From an uncultured Pantoea sp. (GTDB lineage Bacteria; Pseudomonadota; Gammaproteobacteria; Enterobacterales; Enterobacteriaceae), in assembly GCA_913775175.1 (NCBI GenBank), contig CAJYKU010000005.1:1-48123 (forward strand): a stretch of DNA of 48,123 nt, in the 5' to 3' direction. The position numbers and the translations under genes were made by a program. This document shows, one piece after another, positions 29,901 to 38,824 of the stretch (the first letter of the stretch is position 1; each line of letters starts with the position of its first letter). The notes under the pieces were generated by a model, which ran no database searches, was not told the DNA's origin, and saw only the letters and a program-made list of their open reading frames with translations.

Positions 29901-32485
29901 AAGGCGTACTGCGCATTACCGCTTATGGCAAGGCTGCTGACTATCTGGCAAAAATCTTTACTGCGTTGCCATCGCTTCCACTGGAAGAGATTCAGCCCGC
30001 GCATGAGATCACGCGCACCTTTGCCTCTGGCGCGATGAGTCACGGCGCACTGGTGGCTCCGGCTCATGAAGCAGTGGCACACGGTACGAATATGGTGGGT
30101 GGCATGAGTAACTGCGGCGAAGGCGGCGAACACTACTCGCGTCACGGCACGATTCGCGCCTCACGTATTAAACAGCTGGCTTCAGGACGCTTTGGTGTCT
30201 GGGCTGCCTATCTGGCCGATCCCATGCTGGAAGAGCTGGAGATCAAAATTGGTCAGGGTGCAAAACCAGGTGAAGGCGGACAGCTGCCGGCACCAAAAGT
30301 CACGGTAGAGATTGCCGCGGCACGCGGTGGTACGCCGGGGGTAGAGCTGGTTTCACCGCCGCCGCATCATGATACTTACTCAATTGAGGATCTGGCACAG
30401 CTGATCCATGACTGCAAGGCCGCGCGCGTGCGCGTCATTGTGAAGCTGGTCTCTTCTGAAGGTATCGGCACTATTGCAGTAGGTGTTGCCAAAGCAGGCG
30501 CTGATGTCATCAACGTAGCGGGTAATACTGGCGGTACCGGAGCCGCCTCCGTGACCAGTCTGAAATACACTGGTCGCGTCGCAGAGATTGGTATTGCAGA
30601 AGTACACCAGGCGCTGTGTGCAAATGGCCTGCGTGACAAAGTACAGCTGCGCTGCTCCGGCGCACAACAGACCGGCAGCGACGTAATTAAATCAGCGCTG
30701 CTGGGTGGCGACAGCTTTGAATTTGGTACCACCGCGCTGATGATGCTGAAGTGTGTTATGGCGAAAAACTGTAACGTCAAATGCCCGGCGGGTCTGACAA
30801 CTAATGCGGAAGCCTTTGATGGCGATCCGCGTCAGCTGGCGCAATATTTTATCAATGTGGCGCAGGAGGTACGCGAATTTCTTGCCCGCCTCGGCCTGCG
30901 CTCACTGCGTGAAGCGCGCGGTCGCGCTGACTTGCTGCACCTGATGGATCATCCTCTTGAGGTTGGTAAGCTGGATCTGCGCGCCATGCTGACAGTAGTG
31001 CCGGAGCAAAAAATTGCCCATCCGGTCTATCTGGAAAAAGATTTTGCGCTTGATGACAGCTGGGTCACAGCACTGACATCACAGCTGGTTGATCAGGCAC
31101 ACACTGACGTTGACCTTGGCAACGGCGTGACGCTGAATAACCGCAACAAAAGTGTCGGCGGTCAGCTGGCTATCGATATCGAACGTCTGCTTAATCATGG
31201 ATTAAGCGCTGAACAGCGTGCGGCGCTGCCAGCGGTGCTGCGCGACGATCGCGGCCGTCACTATCTGGCACCGCGCACTGTACGGATCCATACCCAGGGT
31301 GCTGCCGGGCAGTCATTCGGCGCATTTTGCAATGACGGTATGCTGATGCAGCACTATGGCACCTGCAACGATGGCGTGGGTAAAGGCCAGTGCGGTGGTG
31401 AGCTGATGGTGATGTCACCAGGCGGCGGTGCCGAGGATAGCGATGGCAACGTGCTGATTGGTAACTTTGCACTGTTTGGTGCTACCGGTGGCCGGCTCTT
31501 TGTGCAGGGTCAGGCTGGCGACCGCTTTGCCGTACGCAACTCAGGCGCCACGGCTGTGGTAGAGGGCGTCGGTGACTTCTGCTGTGAATATATGACCAAT
31601 GGCGCCATTCTTAATCTCGGCACCTTTGGTAAAGGCTTTGGTAACGGTATGAGCGGCGGCTTCGCCTATCAGTACGATCCTTACGGCAATCTCGCTGCTC
31701 ATGCGGCAGGTGACTCCGTACTGTTTGGCTCAATTGCTGATGATAATGAGATGGCGCGTGTGCATAAGCAGGCCGTACTGACAATGCTCAACTGGCATCT
31801 TGAGGCGACCCGCTCACCGCGCGCTGCCTGGCTGCTGGAGCACTGGGAAAGTGAGTGTCAGCACTTTGTTTATGTGATGCCACGTTCGCTGCTGCTTTAC
31901 CAGGATGGTGGCGAAATCCTTAAAGCCAAATCACGTAAAGATCTGCTTGAGGAGCTGTCGACCTCACTGGCCGCACATCAGGTGGCAAAATTCAAAGCGG
32001 CATGGCGCACCGGCAAAACCATTGCTGATGGTGCCGTTCCCGCTTACGGTGCCACAGACACCCAGGAGATGTTTGTTCTGCTCAATAACTACACCGTGCT
32101 GAGCTTTGCACAGCAGCTGGCCCTGAGCAAACTGCCTAAAGGCACTGCGGTAGAAGATGCAGCAGTTGAAAAAGCGGTACGTAATCTTCTGATGACAGAA
32201 GACTTTTCACTGGTAAGCAAACTGCAGCGCCATGCCCGTGCGGCGATTGAAAGCTATAGCGATGATGAGCTGGCGAGTCTGATTGCAGCAAAACGTATGT
32301 CAGATTACAAAGCGGCACTAACACAGCGCAATATTCGCTCGATGGATAGCCTGGCGACTTATGGCTGGATTATCTATCAGGATGCGCGCCATCGCGAGGT
32401 GCTGGGACATTTGCCAGATTTTGAAGAGCTGTTTGCCCGTGCCGCGCTGCCAGAAATTGCGGCGGCAGTCGGGAAACTCGCCTGA
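26954..32485 (+). CDS. Glutamate synthase-like large protein (GltB superfamily, 1843 residues)
   Basis: The ATG follows a clear AAGGAG. Visible parts in order: class II glutaminase domain, with C21 in SDSCGVGF as probable N-terminal nucleophile after removal of 20 residues, and RFSTNTDPH and AHNGELNT; a central domain; an extra segment of about 100 residues (about 905-1005); an FMN/synthase domain with AMSHGALVAP (1027-), SNCGEGGE (1052-1059), QGAKPGEGGQLP (1101-), PPPHHDTYSIEDLAQ (about 1135-) and AGNTGGTGAA; cysteines C1267, C1273 and C1277; a GXGXG beta-helix (about 1390-1580); and a C-terminal helical extension (about 1645-1843). E. coli GltB has about 1486 residues and a C-x5-C-x4-C cluster motif; here it is C-x5-C-x3-C. 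Predicted role: glutamine amide transfer to 2-oxoglutarate or a related acceptor, with electrons from the downstream flavoprotein. No gltD follows. Confidence 0.85.
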   Translation: MSTQKPDSYGLYDPAAGSDSCGVGFITRKDGEQTHEILQMAHSALCTVPHRGGMSAEGVGDGAGVNVDLSLNFFRKLTGQALEAGRFGVGNFFVPKDATLRANAERLVEETLAAWNFPVLLKRDMPLDNSVTRPAAISFQLPIVQWVFSAPPAITSQTEFERQIYRALLDIEARAFTDSEFGGLYPLSLSSRTQVFKARLNSNEVIPYFKDLTDSDHQVRGLFFHTRFSTNTDPHTTMAQPFRLMAHNGELNTDRKNRIAEAALMLARGKTIVRPKGQSDSSRLDQSIHSRLMEDNLDLITAVVSMMPPAWENDSSLSPAVRAMLEYFSLYEEKNDGPAALIFGNGEVIGARLDRLGLRPLRSVETADYIGAMSEAGQIAFPPESVLRRGRIEAGGMLYYDHREKRAYTTIDALEKLAAEKDYPALLQAACIELHELPEIPAEKLGSPLRYSGDLKTYQRFVAYYYNQESFKFMMDPMLQTGAEKISAMGYGNAINGLSDHEGGMAHYFSQRFAQVTNPPLDSIREADGMTLRVALGAKPHLGRSKGQQIILPTPILTHLDMLRLREQNVAPYARFEMLYQPVTGKDIVSRAANARALESAIDDLAQQVVDFARAQGGIAVITDRHVSTTRAAMPMLLVVSAINQRLVQEGLRLDVSLVVESGQSISSHHIAATLGFGASAVYPLGVQMRAEEKFGEGEEGNNAFRRYAKAAEKALMKTMGKVGLCTVESYSCGEFFEPNFLDTEDPVLKKYFPNIKTPVGGAGFPAIAQMAVDWHQSALKIQGESEVPLLGLFKERAEGAGHSYGTIAVRTFIDMTEQPIRFADSAREEDNFIRLMTLARLDNAFSIKADSFEDSSFRRIPNAVIDSFAITPDYREFSSLMHAERKRRPAALRDILALPCDLTHVDSEAEFGRKLGRYSLINNGFAIRGLQCQSVAGNLNQFELRLVDAIAGLKPEQERLAALARALRTRFSDEIENSSVEEGVLRITAYGKAADYLAKIFTALPSLPLEEIQPAHEITRTFASGAMSHGALVAPAHEAVAHGTNMVGGMSNCGEGGEHYSRHGTIRASRIKQLASGRFGVWAAYLADPMLEELEIKIGQGAKPGEGGQLPAPKVTVEIAAARGGTPGVELVSPPPHHDTYSIEDLAQLIHDCKAARVRVIVKLVSSEGIGTIAVGVAKAGADVINVAGNTGGTGAASVTSLKYTGRVAEIGIAEVHQALCANGLRDKVQLRCSGAQQTGSDVIKSALLGGDSFEFGTTALMMLKCVMAKNCNVKCPAGLTTNAEAFDGDPRQLAQYFINVAQEVREFLARLGLRSLREARGRADLLHLMDHPLEVGKLDLRAMLTVVPEQKIAHPVYLEKDFALDDSWVTALTSQLVDQAHTDVDLGNGVTLNNRNKSVGGQLAIDIERLLNHGLSAEQRAALPAVLRDDRGRHYLAPRTVRIHTQGAAGQSFGAFCNDGMLMQHYGTCNDGVGKGQCGGELMVMSPGGGAEDSDGNVLIGNFALFGATGGRLFVQGQAGDRFAVRNSGATAVVEGVGDFCCEYMTNGAILNLGTFGKGFGNGMSGGFAYQYDPYGNLAAHAAGDSVLFGSIADDNEMARVHKQAVLTMLNWHLEATRSPRAAWLLEHWESECQHFVYVMPRSLLLYQDGGEILKAKSRKDLLEELSTSLAAHQVAKFKAAWRTGKTIADGAVPAYGATDTQEMFVLLNNYTVLSFAQQLALSKLPKGTAVEDAAVEKAVRNLLMTEDFSLVSKLQRHARAAIESYSDDELASLIAAKRMSDYKAALTQRNIRSMDSLATYGWIIYQDARHREVLGHLPDFEELFARAALPEIAAAVGKLA

Positions 32486-32549
32486 GCGCAAGAGCCTTTA
32501 ATTTGAGCCCTAAGACTGAATATTACCAACAGGATTGAGTACCCGTATC

Positions 32550-34304
32550 ATGAAGATTCCTTACATTCCTGAAGATGCGCCGTTTAACGGCGATCAGAAA
32601 TACTGGCTGGCGGGCTTTCTCGCTGGTCTCCACTCACGTCTGCTGGTGCTGGAAGATAAACAAACTGCACCATCAGCGGGTGCCAGCGCGAACACACAGC
32701 TGCATATCCTGTTTGGCTCACAGACCGGCAACGCAGAGGCTCTGGCACAAACCGCAGCGAAAGCGGCACGGGCTAAAGGTCTGGTGCCGGTTGTGCAGGC
32801 GCTGGATGAAGTCGATCTTGATGTATTCAGTACCATGCGCCATGTTCTGATCGTGACGTCGACCTACGGTGAGGGCGAGATGCCCGATAACGCCCAGCTG
32901 TTCTGGCAGGCTATCTCTGCCAGCACAGCACCGCGACTGGAGCAGATGCACTTTGCTATTCTGGCGATTGGCGATACCGGCTATGACGGTTTTTGCCAGG
33001 CCGGTAAATTTATTGATATGCGCCTTGAGCAGCTGGGCGCCCGCCGCGTAGTTGATCGTATTGACTGCGATATCGATTTTGAAGAGCCATCCAGTGAATG
33101 GCTTGGCAGCGCCATGCCACAGTTTGCCGCCAGTGCCGGCAGCAGCGGTAACGTGCTGGAGAGCGCCCCGGAAGCGCCGGTTATTCCAGGCAGCAACAAG
33201 CAGAATCCGTATGCCGCCGCGCTGATCACCAACAAGCGGCTGTCAGGTGAACAGTCAGCCAAAGATATTCGTCACTTTGAGTTTGATCTCAAGGGCAGCG
33301 GCCTGAAATATGAAGCAGGCGATGCGCTGGGCATTATTCCGGTTAACGATGCAGCGCTGGTAAACCTGCTGCTGAATCAGTTAAAAGCTGATTATGAGAC
33401 GCCGGTGCCGGGCTTTGATCGTAATCTCGGTGATCTGCTGACCTATCAGTTTGAGATCTCCGAGCCATCGCGCAAACTGATAGAGTGGATTGGGCAGCAC
33501 ACCGCCAATCAGGAGCTGCTGCATGTTCTGAAGCATGATGATAAAGATACGCTCGCCAACTGGCTATGGGGTAAAGACAGCCTGGATTTACTCCAGCTGG
33601 AGCTTAAGCGCCCGCTGTCAGTGGCAGAGTTTGTCGGTATGCTGCGTCCGCTACAGCATCGCGCCTACTCTATCTCCTCCAGCGCCAAAGCGCATCCGGA
33701 CCAGGTTCATCTCACTATCGCTTCGGTTCGCTATCACAGCGGCGGACGCGAGCGCAAAGGTGTCTGTTCAACCTATCTGGCAGAGCGGGTACGCCGCGGT
33801 GAAAAACCCGCTATTTTCATTTCGCCTAATAAAGCGTTCCGCGTACCTGCCGATGGCAATGCCCCCCTGATTATGGTTGGGCCGGGAACCGGTATCGCTC
33901 CATTCCGCGCGTTTTTGCAGGAGCGGCAGGCTACCGCAGCTCAGGGAAAAAACTGGCTGTTCTTTGGCGATCAGCATCAGGAGCATGACTACATCTACAA
34001 TGATGAGCTGCATAGCTGGCAACAGAGCGGTCTGCTGACTCATCTTGATCTCGCCTTCTCGCGCGATCAGGAAGAGAAAATTTATGTGCAGAACCGTATG
34101 CTGGAAAAAGGCGCTGAGCTTTACGCCTGGCTGCAGGAGGGCGCTTACTTCTACGTCTGCGGTGATGCATCGCGTATGGCAAAAGATGTGGATGCGGCGC
34201 TGTATGAAGTGGTGCGTCAGTTTGGTGGTCTCTCTGGCGAACGCGCGGCAGCCTATGTTGATCAGCTGAAGAAAGATAAACGCTATCTGCGTGACGTCTA
34301 CTAA
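32550..34304 (+). CDS. CysJ-like NADPH diflavin reductase paired with the GOGAT-like protein
   Basis: The ATG at 32550 gives 584 residues; an in-frame TTG at 32535 lies directly on the AGGA and is less likely. Domains: a short N-terminal segment (about 1-50), an FMN flavodoxin domain with FGSQTGNAE (55-63) and STYGEGEMPDNA (104-), a connecting domain, and an FAD/NADPH module with RAYSISS (371-377), GVCSTYLAE (404-412), GPGTGIAPFRAF (444-), C537 in VCGDASRMAKDV and the C-terminal YLRDVY. The last motif and overall order match CysJ, the sulfite reductase flavoprotein. No cysI or cysH is nearby; instead it lies 64 bp after the GOGAT-like gene, where gltD would be. I infer NADPH to FAD to FMN electron delivery to that protein. 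Confidence 0.85.
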   Translation: MKIPYIPEDAPFNGDQKYWLAGFLAGLHSRLLVLEDKQTAPSAGASANTQLHILFGSQTGNAEALAQTAAKAARAKGLVPVVQALDEVDLDVFSTMRHVLIVTSTYGEGEMPDNAQLFWQAISASTAPRLEQMHFAILAIGDTGYDGFCQAGKFIDMRLEQLGARRVVDRIDCDIDFEEPSSEWLGSAMPQFAASAGSSGNVLESAPEAPVIPGSNKQNPYAAALITNKRLSGEQSAKDIRHFEFDLKGSGLKYEAGDALGIIPVNDAALVNLLLNQLKADYETPVPGFDRNLGDLLTYQFEISEPSRKLIEWIGQHTANQELLHVLKHDDKDTLANWLWGKDSLDLLQLELKRPLSVAEFVGMLRPLQHRAYSISSSAKAHPDQVHLTIASVRYHSGGRERKGVCSTYLAERVRRGEKPAIFISPNKAFRVPADGNAPLIMVGPGTGIAPFRAFLQERQATAAQGKNWLFFGDQHQEHDYIYNDELHSWQQSGLLTHLDLAFSRDQEEKIYVQNRMLEKGAELYAWLQEGAYFYVCGDASRMAKDVDAALYEVVRQFGGLSGERAAAYVDQLKKDKRYLRDVY

Positions 34305-34312
34305 GCCGCAGT

Positions 34313-34380
34313 ACTGGCGTATTATGCCGTTTTCATCCGGCGGCGTTAAATGCGCCAGTGCGGGCCTCTGTCACGCAGAG
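34313..34380 (+). repeat. Hairpin array after the diflavin reductase gene
   Basis: ACTGGCGTATT (34313-34323) pairs with AATGCGCCAGT (34349-34359) with one wobble, enclosing GCCG/CGGC. A second small stem CTCTG-TCACG-CAGAG follows at 34366-34380. Such 3' structures often protect mRNA ends; this may be a REP-like element. Confidence 0.4.
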
Positions 34381-34413
34381 AATGGCAGATCATAGTTGAT
34401 TAAAGTCAGATAT

Positions 34414-34443
34414 AAAAAACGGGCCATCAGGCCCGTTTTTTTT
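34414..34443. terminator. Terminator between the GOGAT-like operon and sspB
   Basis: AACGGGCC-ATCA-GGCCCGTT (34418-34437) is flanked by A and T runs, so it can act in both directions for the convergent transcripts. Confidence 0.85.
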
Positions 34444-34459
34444 GTACGGAAACAGCGAA

Positions 34460-34945
34460 CTACTTAACCACACGCAGTGAAGGACGTCCGCCACGTGGTG
34501 GTGGCTCATCATCCGGAGAGTGATCGTCATCTGAAGCATCATCCGGGCGATCGCCATCAATCACCGACATCATCGTCTCTTCCTGGCCCGCTTCCTGTTC
34601 ATCCATCTCCTGCTCATATACAGGTTCTGGCTCAAACATTGTACCCGCGCCATTTTCACGCGCGTAAATCGCCATTACCGCAGCCATCGGCACAGATACC
34701 TGGCGTGGTACGCCGCCGAAGCGTGCGTTGAAGCGCACTTCATCGTTGGACAGATCCAGATTACCTACCGCACGCGGTGCAATATTCAGCACAATCTGGC
34801 CATCACGCGCATACTCCAGCGGCACCTGAACGCCTGGCAGATTAATATCCACAACCAGATGCGGCGTCAGCTGATTATCGAGCAGCCAGTCATAAAATGC
34901 CCGCAGCAGATACGGACGACGGGCCGTGAGTTGCGACATTTCCAT
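34460..34945 (-). CDS. sspB: ClpXP protease specificity-enhancing factor SspB
   Basis: SspB delivers ssrA-tagged peptides and the RseA fragment to ClpXP. The 161-residue protein has the substrate-binding Sm-like domain (TPHLVVDINLPGVQVPLEYA, FNARFGGVPRQVSVPM), an acidic flexible linker, and the C-terminal ClpX-binding tail RGGRPSLRVVK. It starts 4 bp after sspA in the sspAB operon. Confidence 0.97.
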   Translation of the reverse strand: MEMSQLTARRPYLLRAFYDWLLDNQLTPHLVVDINLPGVQVPLEYARDGQIVLNIAPRAVGNLDLSNDEVRFNARFGGVPRQVSVPMAAVMAIYARENGAGTMFEPEPVYEQEMDEQEAGQEETMMSVIDGDRPDDASDDDHSPDDEPPPRGGRPSLRVVK

Positions 34946-34949
34946 GCGA

Positions 34950-35591
34950 TTAGCCCCGAGCCTGTAAACGCATTTCGCGTTCCGCTTCCGTCAGTGAAGC
35001 CAGGAACGAGTCACGCTCAAATACACGCGTCATATAACCTTTCAGCTCCTTAGAGCCGGCACCGCTCAGGTCTACGCCCATCTGTGGCAGACGCCACAGC
35101 AGCGGCGCGAGATAGCAGTCCACCAGGCTAAACTCTTCGCTCATAAAAAATGGCGTGTGGGAGAAGAGCGGAGCAATTGCCAGCAGCTCTTCACGCAGCT
35201 GCTTGCGCGCCGCATCAGCTTCCGCACCGGAGGTCGTTTCAATTTTGCGCATCAGGCTATACCAGTCCTGCTCAATGCGATGCATCATCAGGCGGCTTTC
35301 ACCACGCGCCACCGGATAGACCGGCATCAATGGCGGATGCGGGAAACGCTCATCCAGATACTCCATGATAATGCGTGATTCATACAGCGTCAGCTCACGG
35401 TCGACCAGCGTAGGTACAGTGCGATACGGATTGAGGTCAATCAGATCCTGCGGCAGATTATCGGGTTCAACCTGCTCGATCTCCACGCTGACGCCCTTTT
35501 CAGCCAGCACAATGCGTACCTGATGGCTGAAAATGTCAGTCGGACCGGAAAACAGCGTCATTACCGAACGTTTGTTGGCAGCGACAGCCAT
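34950..35591 (-). CDS. sspA: Stringent starvation protein SspA
   Basis: SspA is a glutathione-transferase-fold protein that binds RNA polymerase and acts on stress and acid-tolerance genes. The start MAVAANKRSVMTLF at 35591 gives 213 residues, as in E. coli; four upstream residues in frame are not needed. The thioredoxin-like N-domain (YESRIIMEYLDERFPHPPLMP) and helical C-domain (FSLVDCYLAPLLWRLPQMG) are complete. It is the promoter-proximal gene of sspAB. Confidence 0.97.
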   Translation of the reverse strand: MAVAANKRSVMTLFSGPTDIFSHQVRIVLAEKGVSVEIEQVEPDNLPQDLIDLNPYRTVPTLVDRELTLYESRIIMEYLDERFPHPPLMPVYPVARGESRLMMHRIEQDWYSLMRKIETTSGAEADAARKQLREELLAIAPLFSHTPFFMSEEFSLVDCYLAPLLWRLPQMGVDLSGAGSKELKGYMTRVFERDSFLASLTEAEREMRLQARG

Positions 35592-35919
35592 GAAAACCTC
35601 CAAGTTTGTTCACAAAAATATACTGCGAATAGCCAACCACACGGCGACTCACCTGCTCATCAGATTCGCACACAAGCGGGTACAGCAGACATCGGCTACT
35701 GACTCCTGAGCGACGAATCTGTCAGCACCGCGGCTCGCGGGCGCAAAGTGTCAGTGAGTTTACCAGATTTTAAGCAGCTTGTGGCGCAGCGATGCGTATT
35801 TGCGGGCAAAATGCGGGGAAAGCTCGCGTTTTTACACTACCTGAACGCGATTACCGGCAATAAAAAACCCGCCGAAGCGGGTTTTTTGAGCCAATTGATG
35901 CTGCCTGAGCAGCAGGCAA
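35592..35919. other. 328-bp spacer between sspA and rpsI
   Basis: The left part is the sspA promoter and leader on the minus strand. The right part contains the rpsI terminator. An 84-codon plus-strand frame starting at 35748 runs through that terminator and into rpsI antisense, so I do not call it. Nothing else is evident. Confidence 0.6.
35862..35887 (-). terminator. Terminator of rplM-rpsI
   Basis: AAAAAACCCGC-CGAA-GCGGGTTTTTT forms a near-perfect palindrome with a T run on the minus strand, 33 bp after the rpsI stop. Confidence 0.85.
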
Positions 35920-36315
<396 letters not shown>

Positions 36316-36327
36316 CTATAATCCCGA

Positions 36328-36804
<477 letters not shown>

Positions 36805-36927
36805 CTAAGTTAACGATTGAGGCTCACACGACCATTTCGCCCAGCAAGCCCACCCCCTCAGGTAGAGTTACCGGATCACACAGCTTTCCGGGAAAAGAAA
36901 TTCTGTGCCGTAACGTGGGGTCGCAAG

Positions 36928-36933
36928 ATTATA
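36928..36933 (-). promoter_or_regulatory. Consensus -10 element for rplM-rpsI
   Basis: On the minus strand this reads TATAAT, followed by CTTGCGA where a start site would fall about 165 nt before rplM. The -35 region is poor. A long leader fits known feedback by L13 in E. coli. Confidence 0.5.
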
Positions 36934-36993
36934 GAGAAGTCAGATTCAAAAATCGAACCTTTTTGCGACAAAATCCACGATTACTATTACGTC

Positions 36994-38121
36994 CTATGGC
37001 AGATGCGGCAGACGTAAATACTCTTCGCTCTGCATCTCCTGCAGACGCGAAAGGCAGCGCTGATACTCAAACTTCAGTCGCGTGCCCTGATAAATCTCAA
37101 ACAGTGACGTTTCTGCGGCGACAACCAGTTTGACATGGCGCTCGTAGAACTCATCAATCAGTGCCAGAAAACGTCGCGCCTGATCTTCGGTTTTGTAAAT
37201 CATCACCGGCACATCAAACAGCAACACGCTATGGAAGCGGCGCGAAAGCTCGATATAGTCGTGCTGACTGCGGCCAGTGCCGCATAAGGTCTCAAAATCG
37301 ATTGCCAGTACCCCTTCATGTACCCCACGGGTTGGCATCTGCCGATGGTTAATTTCCAGCACCGGGGCGTCTGCCGCGGTTGCACCCGCTAATGCGCGGA
37401 ACATTCGCTGCATTTCTGCCTCTGTCGCCTCATTCAGAGGCGAATTCCACAGATGCGCAGAGGTCAGTGTGCGCAGACGGTAATCGATGCCGGCATCAAC
37501 ATTCATCACATCGCAGTGCTGCTTGATCTGCTCAATGGCAGGCAGAAACCGCGCACGTTGCAAACCGTTCCGGTAGAGCTCATCCGGCGGAATATTCGAG
37601 GTGGCCACCAGTGAAATACCGCGTGCAAACAGCGCTTCCATCAGTGTGCCAAGCAGCATTGCATCGGTAATATCTGAGACAAAGAATTCATCGAAACAGA
37701 GGATATCAGTTTCCGCTTTAAAGCGGTCAGCGACAATCTGCAGCGGATCGCTCTGTCCCTGTAGCTGCGTCAGCTCTTCATGAACGCGCAGCATAAAGCG
37801 GTGAAAATGAAGACGCAGCTTGCGCTCGCCAGGAATAGACTGAAAAAAGAGGTCCATGACCCAGGTTTTACCCCGGCCCACGCCACCCCACATATAAAGG
37901 CCGCGTACCGGTGCTATCGCGCCAGTCTGCTCTTTGCCCATCAGTCTGGAAAGCCGTCCCAGCAGTCCCCGTCCTGACGGCTCGCGTGGCTGCTGACGAG
38001 CGATAAGCCCTTGCTGAATAGTATCCAGGCGGGTAATCGCTTCACGTTGTACATCGTCCGGACGAAACTCGCCCTGCGACAGCGCCTGCTCATAGCGTGC
38101 AAGCGGAGATGAGGTTTGCAT
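36994..38121 (-). CDS. zapE: Cell division ATPase ZapE (AFG1 family)
   Basis: ZapE is an FtsZ-interacting ATPase that acts under low oxygen or heat in E. coli. The 375-residue protein matches the family length. Walker A is GLYMWGGVGRGKTWVMD near residue 77, Walker B ILCFDEFFVSD, and the arginine-finger region LVATSNIPPDELY follows, as in AFG1/LACE1 proteins. It is divergent from zapG. Confidence 0.96.
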   Translation of the reverse strand: MQTSSPLARYEQALSQGEFRPDDVQREAITRLDTIQQGLIARQQPREPSGRGLLGRLSRLMGKEQTGAIAPVRGLYMWGGVGRGKTWVMDLFFQSIPGERKLRLHFHRFMLRVHEELTQLQGQSDPLQIVADRFKAETDILCFDEFFVSDITDAMLLGTLMEALFARGISLVATSNIPPDELYRNGLQRARFLPAIEQIKQHCDVMNVDAGIDYRLRTLTSAHLWNSPLNEATEAEMQRMFRALAGATAADAPVLEINHRQMPTRGVHEGVLAIDFETLCGTGRSQHDYIELSRRFHSVLLFDVPVMIYKTEDQARRFLALIDEFYERHVKLVVAAETSLFEIYQGTRLKFEYQRCLSRLQEMQSEEYLRLPHLP

Positions 38122-38304
38122 GGTTCTCTCAGAATCCCTGAAAAGTTCGATTCGCGTATCGGTTGCTGAAAATTAGGCCGCTCTACACTAAGCGATACTG
38201 TCCGATAGTTCCACTTCCTGGAGATTAACGGGTATAGTGATTGATAATGAAGTTGAAGTTGAAGCAATGCCCTACGAAGCAACGGAAATTACACGGGAGT
38301 TATT

Positions 38305-38715
38305 ATGACCTGGGAATACGGGCTGATTGGTCTGGTAATTGGCATCATTGTCGGCGCGGTCGCAATGCGTTTTGGCAACAGGAAACTGCGGGAACAGCGC
38401 AGTATGCAGTATGAGCTGGAAAAATCGAAAGCAGAGCTGGCTGATTATCGTGAAGAGCTCACCAACCACTTTGCACAGAGCGCAGAGCTGCTGGACAATA
38501 TGGCGCGCGATTATCGCCAGCTGTACCAGCATATGGCAAAAGGCTCGAATGACCTGCTGCCGAATCTGCCGGGCGAAAAAAATCCGTTTGCCTATCAGCT
38601 GACGGAAGCAGAGGCGGATAACGATCAGGCGCCGGTTCAGATGCCGCGCGATTATTCAGAAGGGGCTTCCGGTTTACTGCGTGGCAGCGACCGTAATACC
38701 ACCAGCCGCAATTAA
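38305..38715 (+). CDS. zapG: Envelope biogenesis/division protein ZapG (YhcB, DUF1043)
   Basis: This 136-residue protein has one N-terminal membrane segment (residues 4-22, YGLIGLVIGIIVGAVAM), a long coiled coil (about 28-85) and a disordered tail. YhcB/ZapG links cell division with envelope synthesis in E. coli. The conserved AELLDNMARDYRQLYQHMA region is present. It is followed by a terminator before degQ. Confidence 0.94.
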   Translation: MTWEYGLIGLVIGIIVGAVAMRFGNRKLREQRSMQYELEKSKAELADYREELTNHFAQSAELLDNMARDYRQLYQHMAKGSNDLLPNLPGEKNPFAYQLTEAEADNDQAPVQMPRDYSEGASGLLRGSDRNTTSRN

Positions 38716-38723
38716 TCTTTTCA

Positions 38724-38756
38724 GGGCACCGTATCATGCGGTGCCTTTTTGTTTTT
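38724..38756 (+). terminator. Terminator after zapG
   Basis: GGCACCG (38725-38731) pairs with CGGTGCC (38739-38745), followed by TTTTTGTTTTT. Confidence 0.85.
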
Positions 38757-38824
38757 GGAACAGTTGTACCAAACGATTGTCACACTTCCTGTACTCCTTA
38801 TTCACAGCGAGAGCGTCGCAGCAG

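Noticed and set aside
32550..34304. Calling the flavoprotein cysJ (sulfite reductase alpha subunit)
   Set aside because: No cysI or cysH is adjacent and the gene sits directly after a GOGAT-like gene; family membership is clear but sulfite reduction is not supported by context.
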